Positions 53,129 through 62,780 of a stretch of 64,000 bases of DNA are shown in pieces (position 1 is the stretch's first letter; each line of letters opens with the position of its first letter). Location: the NCBI GenBank assembly GCA_019359515.1, contig JAHHHC010000010.1:1-64000 (forward strand), given 5' to 3'. Below the pieces are notes generated by a model. It worked only from the letters and a program-made list of their open reading frames with translations. It did no database searches and was not told the DNA's origin. The translations under genes were made by a program, and so were the position numbers. This DNA is from Desmonostoc vinosum HA7617-LM4. GTDB taxonomy: Bacteria; Cyanobacteriota; Cyanobacteriia; Cyanobacteriales; Nostocaceae.

Positions 53129-54421
53129 ATGACAGTTGATATCGATCAACTTTTAGCCGACTGGAAAAACAAGGTCAAAGTTGCTAGTCACAATCTCCTT
53201 GAATTAGAAGAACTGCCAACATATCAACGTCTGTGCGGTAGCTTTGGTTTTCCCAAAACAGATTTGACGGGAATCACTGCGGTGCAAGTAACTCCAGCGT
53301 TGACGGCAATTAACGATTTATTTCAATATCTTGACTTGTTGGCGCAAACAGTAGATAAAGCCGCCCAGCTAAGACAACAACTACCGCGCTTTTTAGGGGG
53401 AAAACAGAAAATTGGCTTTTTAGCAGCAGGAGAGCAGAAAATAGACGAGATTAGACAATTGCTAACAGGAGCCTCCATTCACTTGCCTGCTGTGCAAACA
53501 CCACTGGCCCAAAGAGGACTATTAACCGGGGCTGAGAAAGCGAAAGTGATTACTCCCACCCAGCTACTCGAAGTGATGACACATGCCTTCTCTATTGCTA
53601 AAGACACAATTTTATCTGTTGATAGCGCTTGGACAAACTTGGATTCAATGTTAGTGAATGCAGAAGCACAGATCATTTCACTGCAACAATTAGCTGCATC
53701 ACTAAATCAAAGTGCCCTGAGTGAACTTGTGCAAGCGAATGCTGAGATTGCCTCCTTAAGCGATCGCATCGAGCAAGATCCTTTGGGAGTCAGTCAAGAA
53801 TTAGAGCAGCAAATTCAGCCATTATTAGCACAACTCCAATCAGCATTACAGCAAAAAGCCAAACAACAAGCCCAAATCAAAGAAAAATTTGCGATCGCTC
53901 ACAATTTATTGCAGCAATTAAAAGAAATTAATACTAAATCCGTCACCACTTTTGCGGAATGCCAAGAAAAAGTCTTGGATCACTCAATGCTGAAAACTCC
54001 ATTAACTCAGATACAAATCGACGCCCTCAGCCAATGGCTAACAAAGTTAGAAACCAAATTAACAGAAGGTTTAGTCAATCCGGTTATGGTTGGTTTAGAA
54101 AATTGGACAATCAAAGCCAAAGAATACATAGAATCAGTAGAACAAGCATACACAGTCAATAACGCGCCCCTAGAAACTCGTCGAGAGTTGCGCGGACGCC
54201 TTGAAGCCCTCAAAGCCAAAGCACTAGCACGAGGATTGATAGAAGATGTCACCTTAGCCGAGTTAGCAGAACAAGCAAAGCAATTACTCTACACCCAACC
54301 AACCCCTATAGACAAAGCGACTGAACTAGTTTCTCGGTATGAAAAACGGTTGAATAATGGGGAGTGGGGAGTAGGGAGTAGGGAGTGGGGAGCAGGGAGC
54401 AGGGGGCAGGGGGAGAAATAA
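53129..54421 (+). CDS. Coiled-coil protein with a repeat-derived tail, 430 aa
   Basis: Starts MTVDIDQLLADWKNKVKVAS. Helical throughout; a strong coiled coil spans about 190-275 (ASLSDRIEQDPLGVSQELEQ, QSALQQKAKQQAQIKEKF), followed by helices to about 408. From about residue 410 the sequence (NNGEWGVGSREWGAGS and on) is a translation of the 7-bp short tandem repeat, so the native stop has been lost and the tail is new. It is the first gene of a plus-strand run with the PknG-type kinase, vWA, FHA and four-TM genes. No family known; scaffolding is a guess. Confidence 0.65.
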   Translation: MTVDIDQLLADWKNKVKVASHNLLELEELPTYQRLCGSFGFPKTDLTGITAVQVTPALTAINDLFQYLDLLAQTVDKAAQLRQQLPRFLGGKQKIGFLAAGEQKIDEIRQLLTGASIHLPAVQTPLAQRGLLTGAEKAKVITPTQLLEVMTHAFSIAKDTILSVDSAWTNLDSMLVNAEAQIISLQQLAASLNQSALSELVQANAEIASLSDRIEQDPLGVSQELEQQIQPLLAQLQSALQQKAKQQAQIKEKFAIAHNLLQQLKEINTKSVTTFAECQEKVLDHSMLKTPLTQIQIDALSQWLTKLETKLTEGLVNPVMVGLENWTIKAKEYIESVEQAYTVNNAPLETRRELRGRLEALKAKALARGLIEDVTLAELAEQAKQLLYTQPTPIDKATELVSRYEKRLNNGEWGVGSREWGAGSRGQGEK

Positions 54422-54600
54422 CAAACACTTACTCCTCACTCAGCACTCAGCAGTTGTACAGACGCGATTAATCGCGTCTCTCAGCACTCCCCAGTCCCCA
54501 ATCCCCATTACCCCTTATCCCCAGAGGGGGCCCACCTTCCCCATTACCCCTAATCCCCACTCCCTGCGGGAGCGGGGGCCCCGAGTTCCCCAATCCCCAT
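54353..54600. repeat. Short tandem repeat block between the coiled-coil and kinase genes
   Basis: Begins inside the coiled-coil ORF (GGGGAGTGGGGAGTAGGGAG) and continues as GCACTCAGCA words, a CAGACGCGATTAATCGCGTC palindrome and the CATTACCCCTAATCCCCACT block (54542-54598), which is the unit found inside the EF-G gene at 9168. Confidence 0.85.
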
Positions 54601-54608
54601 TCCTACTT

Positions 54609-56786
54609 ATGCAAGGCTTACGCTGTACGCGAAATGGATGTACTGGTACTGTTGAGGATGGTTATTGTGACATCTGCGGTTTGGCGGCGATGCCAGCTTC
54701 GTTGGTCAGCCAAAAACAAAGCGCACCCATCACACAAAAAGATTTACCCGTTACTTTAGGTACTGGTTCCTCACCTCTAACCAATCGTTCCCAAGGATCA
54801 CGACGTACTGGTAGTACATCTGCTCGCAGTAGTCGCAGGCAATTGGGTGCAGGACTCATATCCATACCAGATTTGCCATCGACTGAACCGGAAAAAGCGA
54901 TTATCTCTAATCCGCAAGTGTCGGAAAATAAACGCTTTTGCTCGAATTGCAATAACCCACTACGACGGGAAAGGGGATTTTGTAGTAAGTGTGGACAGAA
55001 GTTTTCATTTATTCCTACCTTGCACCCTGGTGATTTAGTTGTGGAGCAATATGAGGTTAAAGGCGCGATCGCATATGGTGGTCTAGGTTGGATTTACTTA
55101 GGTTTTGATAAAACCCTGTCTCGCTATGTAGTACTGAAGGGATTACTCAATACTGAAGATGCGTCCAGTGCTGCTGTGGCTTTGGCAGAAAGACAGTTTC
55201 TCGCAGCGGTGAAACACCCCAATATCGTTGGGATCTATAACTTTGTGAATCACAATAGTGAGGGTTTTATCGTCATGGAGTATGTTGGTGGTAAAACCCT
55301 TAAAGAGATTCGCAAAAGTCGTGCGCCGTTACCTGTAGCAGAAGCGATCGCCTATACTCACCGTATCCTCAGTGCATTTGCTTACTTACATTCTTTGGGG
55401 TTGGTATACTGCGACTTCAAGCCAGACAATATCATGGTTGAAGGCGGTGATGTGAAATTAATTGACTTGGGCAGTGTCCGTCGTATTGATGATCCTGATG
55501 GTGATATTTACGGTACTGTAGGCTACAGCGCTCCTGAAGCAAGTGAAGGGCCAACTGTTGCCTCAGATTTGTACACTATCGGTAGAACTTTAGCGGTACT
55601 ACTCACAGACATTCGAGGTTTTAGCAAAGAAAACCTCTATAAAATACCCCAGCCCCACGAAGAACCTTTATTTGCCTTGCAAGAGTCGCTGTATCGGTTT
55701 TTGCTCACAGCAACCGCAACAAATCCCGATGACCGTTTTCAATCAGCAGATGAAATGGCAGACCAATTACTGGGTGTATTACGGGAAGTAGTAGCGATCG
55801 CCACTAATATTCCCCGTCCATCTACCAGTAATCTGTTGAGCGGAGATATGCTTGCACTAACTAATAGTATTGACTTTGAGCCAATCCCAGCCGATTATCA
55901 GCAATTACCTGTACCGATACTAGATTCTAGCGACCCTGGTTTTAATGCTGTATTAAATGCTAGTGCGATCGCCGATCCAGTCAAGCGGGCTGTTAGCTTA
56001 GAAGTGATCGCTCAACAAGTTCCTAATTCCACTGAAGTATGGCTGCGATTAGTAAACACCCTCATTGAAACGAATGAACACAGCCAGATAGAGCAGATTT
56101 TAACCACACTCAAAACCAAAGACCCTTGGGACTGGCGAATTTTTTGGTATTGGGGCCGGGCATTGATGGCGCAGAGTCAGTTCTCAGAAGCACAACAAGC
56201 ATTCGACCGAGTATATTCCAACTTGCCGGGAGAGATAGCCCCCAAACTGGCATTAGGACTAGCAGCAGAACAAGCACAAAATTACTCTTATGCCATTAAA
56301 ATGTACGACCTAGCATCTCGCACTGATCCCAGTTATGTATCAGCAACATTTGGTTTAGCTCGTTGCCTACGTACCACAGGCGATCGCAACGGTGCTGTGG
56401 CTGCACTAGAACGTGTACCTCCAACCTCCAACATGTTTACGCGATCGCAGATTGAAATTGCCCGCACTTTGATTAATAGCGATCGTTCTACCCCCGGAAC
56501 CCCAGAACTCCAAGCAGCTTCAGCAGCGATTGAAGCACTAGCCCTAGAAGGCATAGATCGCTATCGACTGACACAACAAGTTCTAGAAACAGCACTAAAC
56601 TTATTAACCTCCCAGACATTACAACCCACCGCCGATTTAACAATTCTGGGACAGCCACTACAAGAAATACATCTAAGAAAAGGGCTAGAAAAAGCCTTGC
56701 GTGACATGGCACATCTAGCAAACGGCAACGAGAAAATTCGCCTAGTTGACCAAGCAAATCGGATACGGCCGAGGACTTGGGTTTGA
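54609..56786 (+). CDS. pknG: PknG-type serine/threonine kinase with zinc ribbons and TPRs
   Basis: 725 aa. N-terminal zinc sites: C6-C11-C20-C23 and C111-C114-C125-C128 (CSNC...CSKC), a rubredoxin-like regulatory part. Kinase domain about 145-395: glycine loop AIAYGGLGWIYLG, K177 (VVLKGLL), E194, catalytic loop YCDFKPDN in place of HRDxKxxN, DLG at 286-288, GTVGYSAPE. Long stretches parallel mycobacterial PknG (GLVYxDxKPxNIM, KLIDLGxV, GPTVAxDxYTxGRTLA). The C-terminal 320 residues are helical TPR-like (WLRLVNTLIETNEHSQIEQI, GRALMAQSQFSEAQQAFDRV). Lack of the HRD arginine suggests no activation-loop phosphorylation. It heads a block with vWA, FHA and four-TM genes. Confidence 0.9.
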   Translation: MQGLRCTRNGCTGTVEDGYCDICGLAAMPASLVSQKQSAPITQKDLPVTLGTGSSPLTNRSQGSRRTGSTSARSSRRQLGAGLISIPDLPSTEPEKAIISNPQVSENKRFCSNCNNPLRRERGFCSKCGQKFSFIPTLHPGDLVVEQYEVKGAIAYGGLGWIYLGFDKTLSRYVVLKGLLNTEDASSAAVALAERQFLAAVKHPNIVGIYNFVNHNSEGFIVMEYVGGKTLKEIRKSRAPLPVAEAIAYTHRILSAFAYLHSLGLVYCDFKPDNIMVEGGDVKLIDLGSVRRIDDPDGDIYGTVGYSAPEASEGPTVASDLYTIGRTLAVLLTDIRGFSKENLYKIPQPHEEPLFALQESLYRFLLTATATNPDDRFQSADEMADQLLGVLREVVAIATNIPRPSTSNLLSGDMLALTNSIDFEPIPADYQQLPVPILDSSDPGFNAVLNASAIADPVKRAVSLEVIAQQVPNSTEVWLRLVNTLIETNEHSQIEQILTTLKTKDPWDWRIFWYWGRALMAQSQFSEAQQAFDRVYSNLPGEIAPKLALGLAAEQAQNYSYAIKMYDLASRTDPSYVSATFGLARCLRTTGDRNGAVAALERVPPTSNMFTRSQIEIARTLINSDRSTPGTPELQAASAAIEALALEGIDRYRLTQQVLETALNLLTSQTLQPTADLTILGQPLQEIHLRKGLEKALRDMAHLANGNEKIRLVDQANRIRPRTWV

Positions 56787-57074
56787 GAGTGAGGCAGGGG
56801 GAGAAATAAAAAACACTCAGCATTCCCCATTACCCTGCCCCCACGACCGCTAAACTAACCAGCCTAATACAACCCTCATCACAAAAAAATGCGATCGCCA
56901 TCTCCCACTCACTCATCGAATTTGCCCGTAATAACGGCGGACATGACAACTGTATTGACCTCTGATTCTCTTTCTCTGCGTCTCTGCACGGCAGTTGCTA
57001 AAACTTTGGGAACCAAAGCAACGCACTGCCTTGTCTCTGCGTGAGATCAACCCACACTATCATCAAAAAGCACA

Positions 57075-58352
57075 ATGCCCAACCAATTCAAAGCTGAAGT
57101 CTTTCAAAACCAATACCTACCTCAAGGCACCAAAGAAGTTCATGCCATCATGACAGTTAGCGTCGAAGAAGGTGAAAGCATACCCGTAACACCCAGCAGT
57201 CAAAGACTATTTGGTATTATTTGTGACACCTCCGGTTCCATGGGAGGTGGCAAGATCCTCTCAGCTAGAGAAGCGATCGTCAAAGTCGTCAACCTGTTAC
57301 CAGAAAATGCTCACTTCTTCATAGTAACTGGAGCCAGTAGAGCCACCGTAGTATTTCCCGTTTCTCAAGCCACACCAGAGAAAAAGCAAAATGCGATCGC
57401 ATCTTTGAGAAACATCACCGCCACAGGTGGCACACTCATGTCAACCTGGCTAAACGAAGCCTTGACACAGTTCAAAAAAATGCCTAACGCCGTTCGTCAA
57501 GCATTACTACTCACCGATGGGCAAAACGACGACTCCGACGAACAAAAATTGCAAACAGTTTTACAGCAATGTGAAGGAATCTTTCAGTGCGACTGTCGGG
57601 GAGTCGGCACAGATTGGCGAGTCTCCCAACTCCAATTAATAGCAGGTAAGCTGCTGGGTACAACCGACATTATCCCCAATGCCTCAATGATTGAGGCCGA
57701 CTTCCAGGCGATTCTAGAAAAAGCCATGAGCAAAGACGTGAGTGACGTTGCCATGCGTTTGTGGACACCACAAGGAGCAAGAGTTTTATACTGCAAACAA
57801 GTGAGTCCAGATATCGTTGACCTCACCAACCGTGCCAAACCCGTCAAACCCCAAATAGTTGACTACCCCACAGGTGCTTGGGGCAAAAAAGAATCTCGTG
57901 ATTACCACTTTTGTATCCAAGTGAATCCAGGAAATGTTGGTGATGAGATGCTAGCAGGTAGAGCCAGCTTAGTTTATACCCTCAACGGTACAGAAACTAA
58001 AATTGCCGAAGCACGCATCTTAGCAACTTGGACAGATGATGATGCCAAATCCACCAAAATTGATCGGCGAGTAGCCCATTATACTGGGCAGGCAGAACTT
58101 GCTCAATCAATTCAAGAGGGGTTAGAAGCCCGTGCCAGAGGTGATATTGAGGTTGCCACAGCCAAATTGGGCAAAGCAGTTAAACTTGCTCATGAATCTG
58201 GTAACGAAGCAACAGCCAAACTATTAAAAACCGTAGTTGATATAGAGGACGCGCCAACAGGTACAGTGCGCTTGAAACGAGAAGTAGCAAAAGAAGATGC
58301 AATGGCCTTGGAAACTCGCTCTACTAAAACCACTCGTATTCCGAAAAATTAG
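57075..58352 (+). CDS. von Willebrand factor A domain protein
   Basis: 425 aa. A vWA domain (about 40-210) with a complete MIDAS: DTSGSMG (D51, S53, S55), TATGGTL and LLTDGQND (D148). After it come a beta-type region (about 215-335) and a helical C-terminus with ARGDIEVATAKLGKAVKLAH. Soluble, no signal peptide, so it probably acts in the cytoplasm in metal-dependent protein binding. It lies 288 bases behind the kinase and 296 before the FHA gene on the same strand; a shared pathway is likely. Confidence 0.85.
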   Translation: MPNQFKAEVFQNQYLPQGTKEVHAIMTVSVEEGESIPVTPSSQRLFGIICDTSGSMGGGKILSAREAIVKVVNLLPENAHFFIVTGASRATVVFPVSQATPEKKQNAIASLRNITATGGTLMSTWLNEALTQFKKMPNAVRQALLLTDGQNDDSDEQKLQTVLQQCEGIFQCDCRGVGTDWRVSQLQLIAGKLLGTTDIIPNASMIEADFQAILEKAMSKDVSDVAMRLWTPQGARVLYCKQVSPDIVDLTNRAKPVKPQIVDYPTGAWGKKESRDYHFCIQVNPGNVGDEMLAGRASLVYTLNGTETKIAEARILATWTDDDAKSTKIDRRVAHYTGQAELAQSIQEGLEARARGDIEVATAKLGKAVKLAHESGNEATAKLLKTVVDIEDAPTGTVRLKREVAKEDAMALETRSTKTTRIPKN

Positions 58353-58648
58353 GGAGTGGGGAGTGGGGAGTGGGGAGTGGCTCTTATGGGTAGGTTTTTT
58401 AGATTTCGCGTTTTGGTTGACGCGCTTACGCGCTTACACGGTGAGACAGCGAGTAAAGGAGGGTTTCCCTCCGCAGGCGACTGCGTTAGCGAGCTTGCGA
58501 GCGTCACCCGAAGGGTGACGCAAAGAAAGATTTCGGAACGAAAAAATAGGTTTTTTCAGACTGAATATGAAAAACCTACCCTTGAAAGGTGGAGAGTGGG
58601 GGGACGCGGTGACGCGGAGAATGACAAATGACAAACGACAAAGGACAA
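58353..58648. repeat. Repeat block between the vWA and FHA genes
   Basis: Starts with GGGAGTGGGGAGTGGGGAGT, then a reversed copy of the 27155-27345 block (GAAAGATTTCGGAACG, AAAAAACCTACCCTTG-type end), and ends with ATGACAAATGACAAACGACA, a third simple repeat. The last part provides possible upstream ATG codons for the FHA gene. Confidence 0.8.
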
Positions 58649-59347
58649 ATGACAAATAACAAAGAATATAAATGTCCCAAAGGTCATGAATCAACCCAGC
58701 CAGATTTTTGTTCGGAGTGTGGCGCTAAAATTCTGGGTGTGGTTGAACCAGCATTAGTGACAAATGCGTTAGCGCAGCTCGCCGTAACAGTGCCACAAAC
58801 CACCATCGAAACTTGTCCAGCTTGCAGCGCCCCCCGCGAACCCGACAGTGGCGACTTTTGCGAGATTTGTGGCTACAACTTCGTCACCAGGGCGCATGGC
58901 GAAGTGCCTGTAGTCAACACAACCGTAGCAGAAGCCGAAATCCCCAATCCCCAATCCCCAACTTGGGAACTTGTAGTCACAATCGACCCTTCCTTAAAAC
59001 ATCCCGACAGTCCAGAAGCACCAAGCAATCAACCAGCGATTTCATTTCGTCTAGACAAGCCAGTTAACCTGATTGGGCGTAATAGCCAAGCCAGAGCGAT
59101 TTATCCAGAAATTCCCCTGGACTTTGATCATGCTGTTTCAAGCCGCCACGCCTTACTCAATCATCAAGCAGATGGTACGTTGACTCTGCGCGATATTGGA
59201 TCTTCTAACGGTACGCAATTAAATGGGGTGGAATTAAAACCTATGGTAGATACTCCACTCCAAGATGGAGATGAATTTACTCTTGGACACTGGACGAGGA
59301 TTACAGTCAAAGCTATCTCACCAGGTTCAATTAAGCTTAAATTTTGA
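58649..59347 (+). CDS. Zinc-ribbon and FHA-domain protein
   Basis: 232 aa from 58649; the frame is open to 58628, but those codons come from a simple repeat. Two zinc ribbons lead: KCPKGHESTQPDFCSECG and CPACSAPREPDSGDFCEICG. The FHA domain (about 130-232) has LIGRNSQ, SRHALLN and GSSNGTQLNG, the phosphothreonine-binding loops. It could read a phosphorylation made by the kinase, as GarA does for PknG in mycobacteria, but the GarA N-terminal TT motif is not present. It is 7 bases upstream of the four-TM gene, so the two are likely cotranscribed. Confidence 0.88.
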   Translation: MTNNKEYKCPKGHESTQPDFCSECGAKILGVVEPALVTNALAQLAVTVPQTTIETCPACSAPREPDSGDFCEICGYNFVTRAHGEVPVVNTTVAEAEIPNPQSPTWELVVTIDPSLKHPDSPEAPSNQPAISFRLDKPVNLIGRNSQARAIYPEIPLDFDHAVSSRHALLNHQADGTLTLRDIGSSNGTQLNGVELKPMVDTPLQDGDEFTLGHWTRITVKAISPGSIKLKF

Positions 59348-59354
59348 ACAACTT

Positions 59355-60734
59355 ATGAGTAAAATTATCGCAGTCTCCAGAAAAGCAATTAGCCAACTCA
59401 CCACTCCTCAACTCCTCAAGAGTGGCTTATTCCTAACTTGGACAGCAAGTATATTAATGTTAATTGCTACCATTACCGGAATTCAAGGACAACGGCAGGC
59501 TATTAAAACAGTTGGTGAAGACTCAACACCAAGTATTGTCACTGCTCAGCGCCTCAAGGATGCTCTTGCAGGTATGGATGCTTATGCTGTTAAAGAATTA
59601 CTAGTTCCACCTGGACAAAACCCAGATGCTGTTAAAGGTTTTGAAGAACGATATCAGAAACTCGGTGAAAGGTTAGTTGCAGCTGCCGAAAATATCTCTT
59701 ATGGCGATAAAGAGCGAAAACCGCTTGAGACGATGCAATTGGGATTTGGCGATTACATTGCCAAACTTCAGCAAGCACGAGATGCTCATACGCGTAGCGA
59801 TGCAAATGCAGTTCTGGTGGCTTACCGAGCTGCTGCTGAAATTATGGACAATAAGCTATTACCAGCAGCTGATGCCTTGGATGAGGTGAACTTGCAAGCT
59901 ATAGAAAGAACATACACTCAAGAAAAGTTTACTTCTGGTATGTTTTTTGCATTCATTATTATTTCTGGTGTGGCACTAATTATCGTCTTGGTGACACTCC
60001 AGCTATTTCTTAGTCAACGGATGCGCCGTACTTTAAATCCTTGGTTGTTAGCGGCAGTGGCGATCGCAATTGCTTTTTTGAATTATACCGCCGCTGCATT
60101 TCTTTCTGCTTCTGCACAACTAAAGGTAGCCACTGAAGACGCCTTTATGTCAATACATTCACTGCGCCAAGCTCGTGCTTTAACCTATATTGCCAACGCT
60201 GCTGCCAGCCGCTATTTGCTTGACCCTGCCTTTGCTAATAATTACGAACAAGCTTTTTTGAAAAATATCACCAAAATCGCCCAACTACCCAGTGGGCAAA
60301 CCTTCGAGACAGTAGCAGCTTACTACAGAATAGAGGGCAAAAAGATAGATGGTTTCACAGGCTATCTCGCTGACGAGTTAAACAGTATCACCTTTGCCGG
60401 AGAACGAGAAGCGTTGAGGGCAAACCTTTCTACTTTGAGTACTTATCTAACTATTGATCAAACAATCCGCCAGTTAGAACGCAGTGGCAAACATCAACAA
60501 GCGATCGCACTTTGTATCGGTAACAAACCAGGACAGTCTACTTGGGCGTTTGATGAGTTCAAAAAAGCTAATCAAAAAATCATGGATATTAATTTAGCAG
60601 CTTTCGACAAGACAATTAAACAGGGCTTTCAAGATGTAGATGGCTTCGAGATTACTACCCCAGTGGCGATGAGTGCGATCGCTCTTTTAACTTTACTTGG
60701 ATTACTCCCGCGTCTTAAAGAATATTCTACTTAG
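59355..60734 (+). CDS. Four-TM sensor-like protein (GlnX-like layout)
   Basis: 459 aa from the ATG at 59355. TM1 about 24-43, TM2 about 195-219, TM3 about 229-250 and TM4 about 436-452. Two outside regions, 44-194 and 251-435, are almost wholly helical, like two four-helix-bundle sensor domains (QRLKDALAGMDAYAVKELLV and RQARALTYIANAAASRYLLD). The layout matches mycobacterial GlnX, which passes an amino-acid signal from the GlnH lipoprotein to PknG. Sequence identity was not tested. It overlaps no gene; a hairpin follows at 60764. Confidence 0.75.
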   Translation: MSKIIAVSRKAISQLTTPQLLKSGLFLTWTASILMLIATITGIQGQRQAIKTVGEDSTPSIVTAQRLKDALAGMDAYAVKELLVPPGQNPDAVKGFEERYQKLGERLVAAAENISYGDKERKPLETMQLGFGDYIAKLQQARDAHTRSDANAVLVAYRAAAEIMDNKLLPAADALDEVNLQAIERTYTQEKFTSGMFFAFIIISGVALIIVLVTLQLFLSQRMRRTLNPWLLAAVAIAIAFLNYTAAAFLSASAQLKVATEDAFMSIHSLRQARALTYIANAAASRYLLDPAFANNYEQAFLKNITKIAQLPSGQTFETVAAYYRIEGKKIDGFTGYLADELNSITFAGEREALRANLSTLSTYLTIDQTIRQLERSGKHQQAIALCIGNKPGQSTWAFDEFKKANQKIMDINLAAFDKTIKQGFQDVDGFEITTPVAMSAIALLTLLGLLPRLKEYST

Positions 60735-60763
60735 CCCCTGCGAGCTAATTACTGATCACAAAA

Positions 60764-60799
60764 ACTCCGCCTTGCCTACTTAATTTACCAAGACGGAGT
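60764..60799 (+). terminator. Terminator behind the FHA and four-TM genes
   Basis: ACTCCGCCTTG (60764-60774) pairs with CAAGACGGAGT (60789-60799) with one mismatch, followed by GCTATTTATT. It closes the kinase block. Confidence 0.65.
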
Positions 60800-60888
60800 G
60801 CTATTTATTGAGAACCCTACAGTAAGGAAAGAATATATTCAAAATATAGGTGATTGAAGAATGTGTCTAGCCTTAGTGCAACGACACT

Positions 60889-61241
60889 TTTGACACTCCC
60901 CGTCCTGAAGTTCGGGGATTCTTGGATCCCGGGGAGTCCATCGACTTTACCCTCACCAAGCTTCACCTCGACGTGCCCCGCCGATGAGTAGAGAAAATTC
61001 CGTGCGCTCCCTAGTAGCCAAAACTTTCTCAGGATTTGCCGCCCGTTGCGAGACAGGTTCCTCCACCGAAGTGCGAGCCTCTGCCTGTGTTGCGGATTTC
61101 TCTAGTCTATCAAAAAGCCGGGAAACGAAGCACGGGGCTTGTACCCATCTTTTCGGTCAACAAGGGAGTAGGGGAGCCACTGCGGTCTTGCCATGAGCGA
61201 CTGACGAACCCGTAGGAGGAGTGGGAGACGCACAGAAATTT
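60889..61241. mobile_element. Possible IS200/IS605-type end remnant
   Basis: TTGACACTCCCCGTCCTGAA opens a hairpin CCCCG/CGGGG and resembles 6765 in this window. The next 250 bases hold GC-rich inverted words (GATCCCGGGGAGTCC, CCTACTCC-like) but no transposase. No gene is seen between the four-TM gene and the MFS gene. Confidence 0.35.
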
Positions 61242-61371
61242 TAATTACGAATTACGTTAGCGTTAGCGAAGCGGTAGCGAGTCCTCGATAGCGTTAGCGT
61301 AAAGCCTACGGCATAGCTTCGCTTAGAGCGACAGAGGAGCGTCGCGTCATTACGAATTACGAATTACGAAT
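61242..61371. repeat. TTAGCG-type dispersed repeat, copy 5
   Basis: GTTAGCGTTAGCGAAGCGGT, then AAAGCCTACGGCATAGC and AGGAGCGTCGCGTCATTACG, ending in three ATTACGA words directly before the MFS stop codon at 61374. Confidence 0.9.
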
Positions 61372-61373
61372 TA

Positions 61374-62780
61374 TCACCGCGATGGTTCCTGAACGAAAAC
61401 CAAAGGAACCAGTGCTGTTAGCCGCAATAAAGTAGAGATAGCGAATAATCCTAAGCCTCCATATTCGGCAAATTGGATGATGAAACTGCCTATGGTTGTA
61501 CCTAAAGCACCACTCAATCCACCAACAGCAGCTGCGATCGCAAAGTAGATTGACTGATTTTTAATTGGTACAATTCCTAACTGGATGTTGTTATTACACA
61601 AGTCAATTGCTGCTATGGTTCCTCCCATAATGATGTGTAACAATGGCAACCACAACCATAAATCTAACTGATTAGCACCAATCCCTAACCATAATATTGG
61701 TGTGATTGCAACCAAAATCCCGATAGAAATTAAAATTGGTCGATTGCCTATCTTATCTGCTAATTTGCCCCAAAAAATCAGCATCAGCATATTCGCTCCC
61801 GCTTGCAGGCTGCTGTAGATAGTCACCCAACTCACATTTAAATCCAGCTTGTCCAGCATGTAGAGATTGAAAAAAGGAGCGCTGAGATTAACAGCCAGCA
61901 TCCAGCAGCTGAAATAAAGTAAAAATTTCAAAAAGTTAGAGTTTTTCCAGATACTGCTAACTAACTGGTTTTGTGCAGATGGTAACTCTGATGCACAGAT
62001 TAATTCATCTTTGGTGGGGTTTGATTGAACCTCACCTGTGTGGGTATTTTGCAATTGCGGATTGATATCTATCTTGCAATATTGACACCCTATTCCCACA
62101 ACCCCAAATACAATACTTACCAACAGCACTACCCCGTAACCTTGTAAAGCTCCCCCATACCAATGGGATACAGCCAAACCCGCCAAAGGCATACAGATTA
62201 GATTGGCTAGGCTAGCAGCACTGTTACGTATGCCAAAATATCTACCCCGCAGTCGCCGAGGGACTATAATTGCTATCCAACTAAACCACGATGCAGTCCC
62301 TAGTCCTCCCAAAAGATGGCTGCATAGGACAATCAACAGGGTTAATATAGCTAACTGGTGAGAATCAATTGCTCCCCAACTAAAACTGACAATACCTATA
62401 ACGAGAATTAGCCATAATAGTCGAGCAATTCCATGAGTGTGGAGTGAATACTGAAAGCGGCTGGTGGTAAGTTCCGAAAAGTAAGCCCCCAAAGGTTGAA
62501 TCAGATTTACCAACATGGGAATAGAAGAGAGCATCCCAAATACCACTGGACTAGCATCCAGTTCTACCAAAAAATTACTCAGCAAAATCCCGCCGGTACC
62601 TATAGAGAAAACTGCCGCTAAGACAGCATCTACAGTAGAGGCTCTTAAACTGGTGCGGATAGCGCTCTTAGAGAATCGTAGGCTGGGTGTGGCAGTAGGA
62701 AAGAGCGTTGCTGATGTTGAAGTAATCTGGGAAATTTCTAAAGTTACAGGAGTAGTTATTTCAATCGGAACAGAATTCAT
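61374..62780 (-). CDS. Major facilitator superfamily transporter, 468 aa
   Basis: About 12 hydrophobic segments. Typical MFS phrases are GILLSNFLVELDASPVVFGM, the loop-2/3-like RRLRGRYFGIRNSAA (between TM4 and TM5) and FWGKLADKIGNRPILISIGI (the loop motif of the second half). The cytoplasmic N-terminal 45 residues are rich in T and S. The family is that of unassigned cyanobacterial MFS proteins; substrate unknown. The gene is convergent with the kinase block and divergent from the binding protein at 63100. Confidence 0.85.
   Translation of the reverse strand: MNSVPIEITTPVTLEISQITSTSATLFPTATPSLRFSKSAIRTSLRASTVDAVLAAVFSIGTGGILLSNFLVELDASPVVFGMLSSIPMLVNLIQPLGAYFSELTTSRFQYSLHTHGIARLLWLILVIGIVSFSWGAIDSHQLAILTLLIVLCSHLLGGLGTASWFSWIAIIVPRRLRGRYFGIRNSAASLANLICMPLAGLAVSHWYGGALQGYGVVLLVSIVFGVVGIGCQYCKIDINPQLQNTHTGEVQSNPTKDELICASELPSAQNQLVSSIWKNSNFLKFLLYFSCWMLAVNLSAPFFNLYMLDKLDLNVSWVTIYSSLQAGANMLMLIFWGKLADKIGNRPILISIGILVAITPILWLGIGANQLDLWLWLPLLHIIMGGTIAAIDLCNNNIQLGIVPIKNQSIYFAIAAAVGGLSGALGTTIGSFIIQFAEYGGLGLFAISTLLRLTALVPLVFVQEPSR

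Noticed and set aside
58297-58631. ORFs overlapping the vWA gene end
   Set aside because: Other-frame readings of the vWA end and of a repeat block.
60984-61196. 70-codon ORF behind the four-TM gene
   Set aside because: Lies in GC-rich mobile-element debris with no family resemblance.
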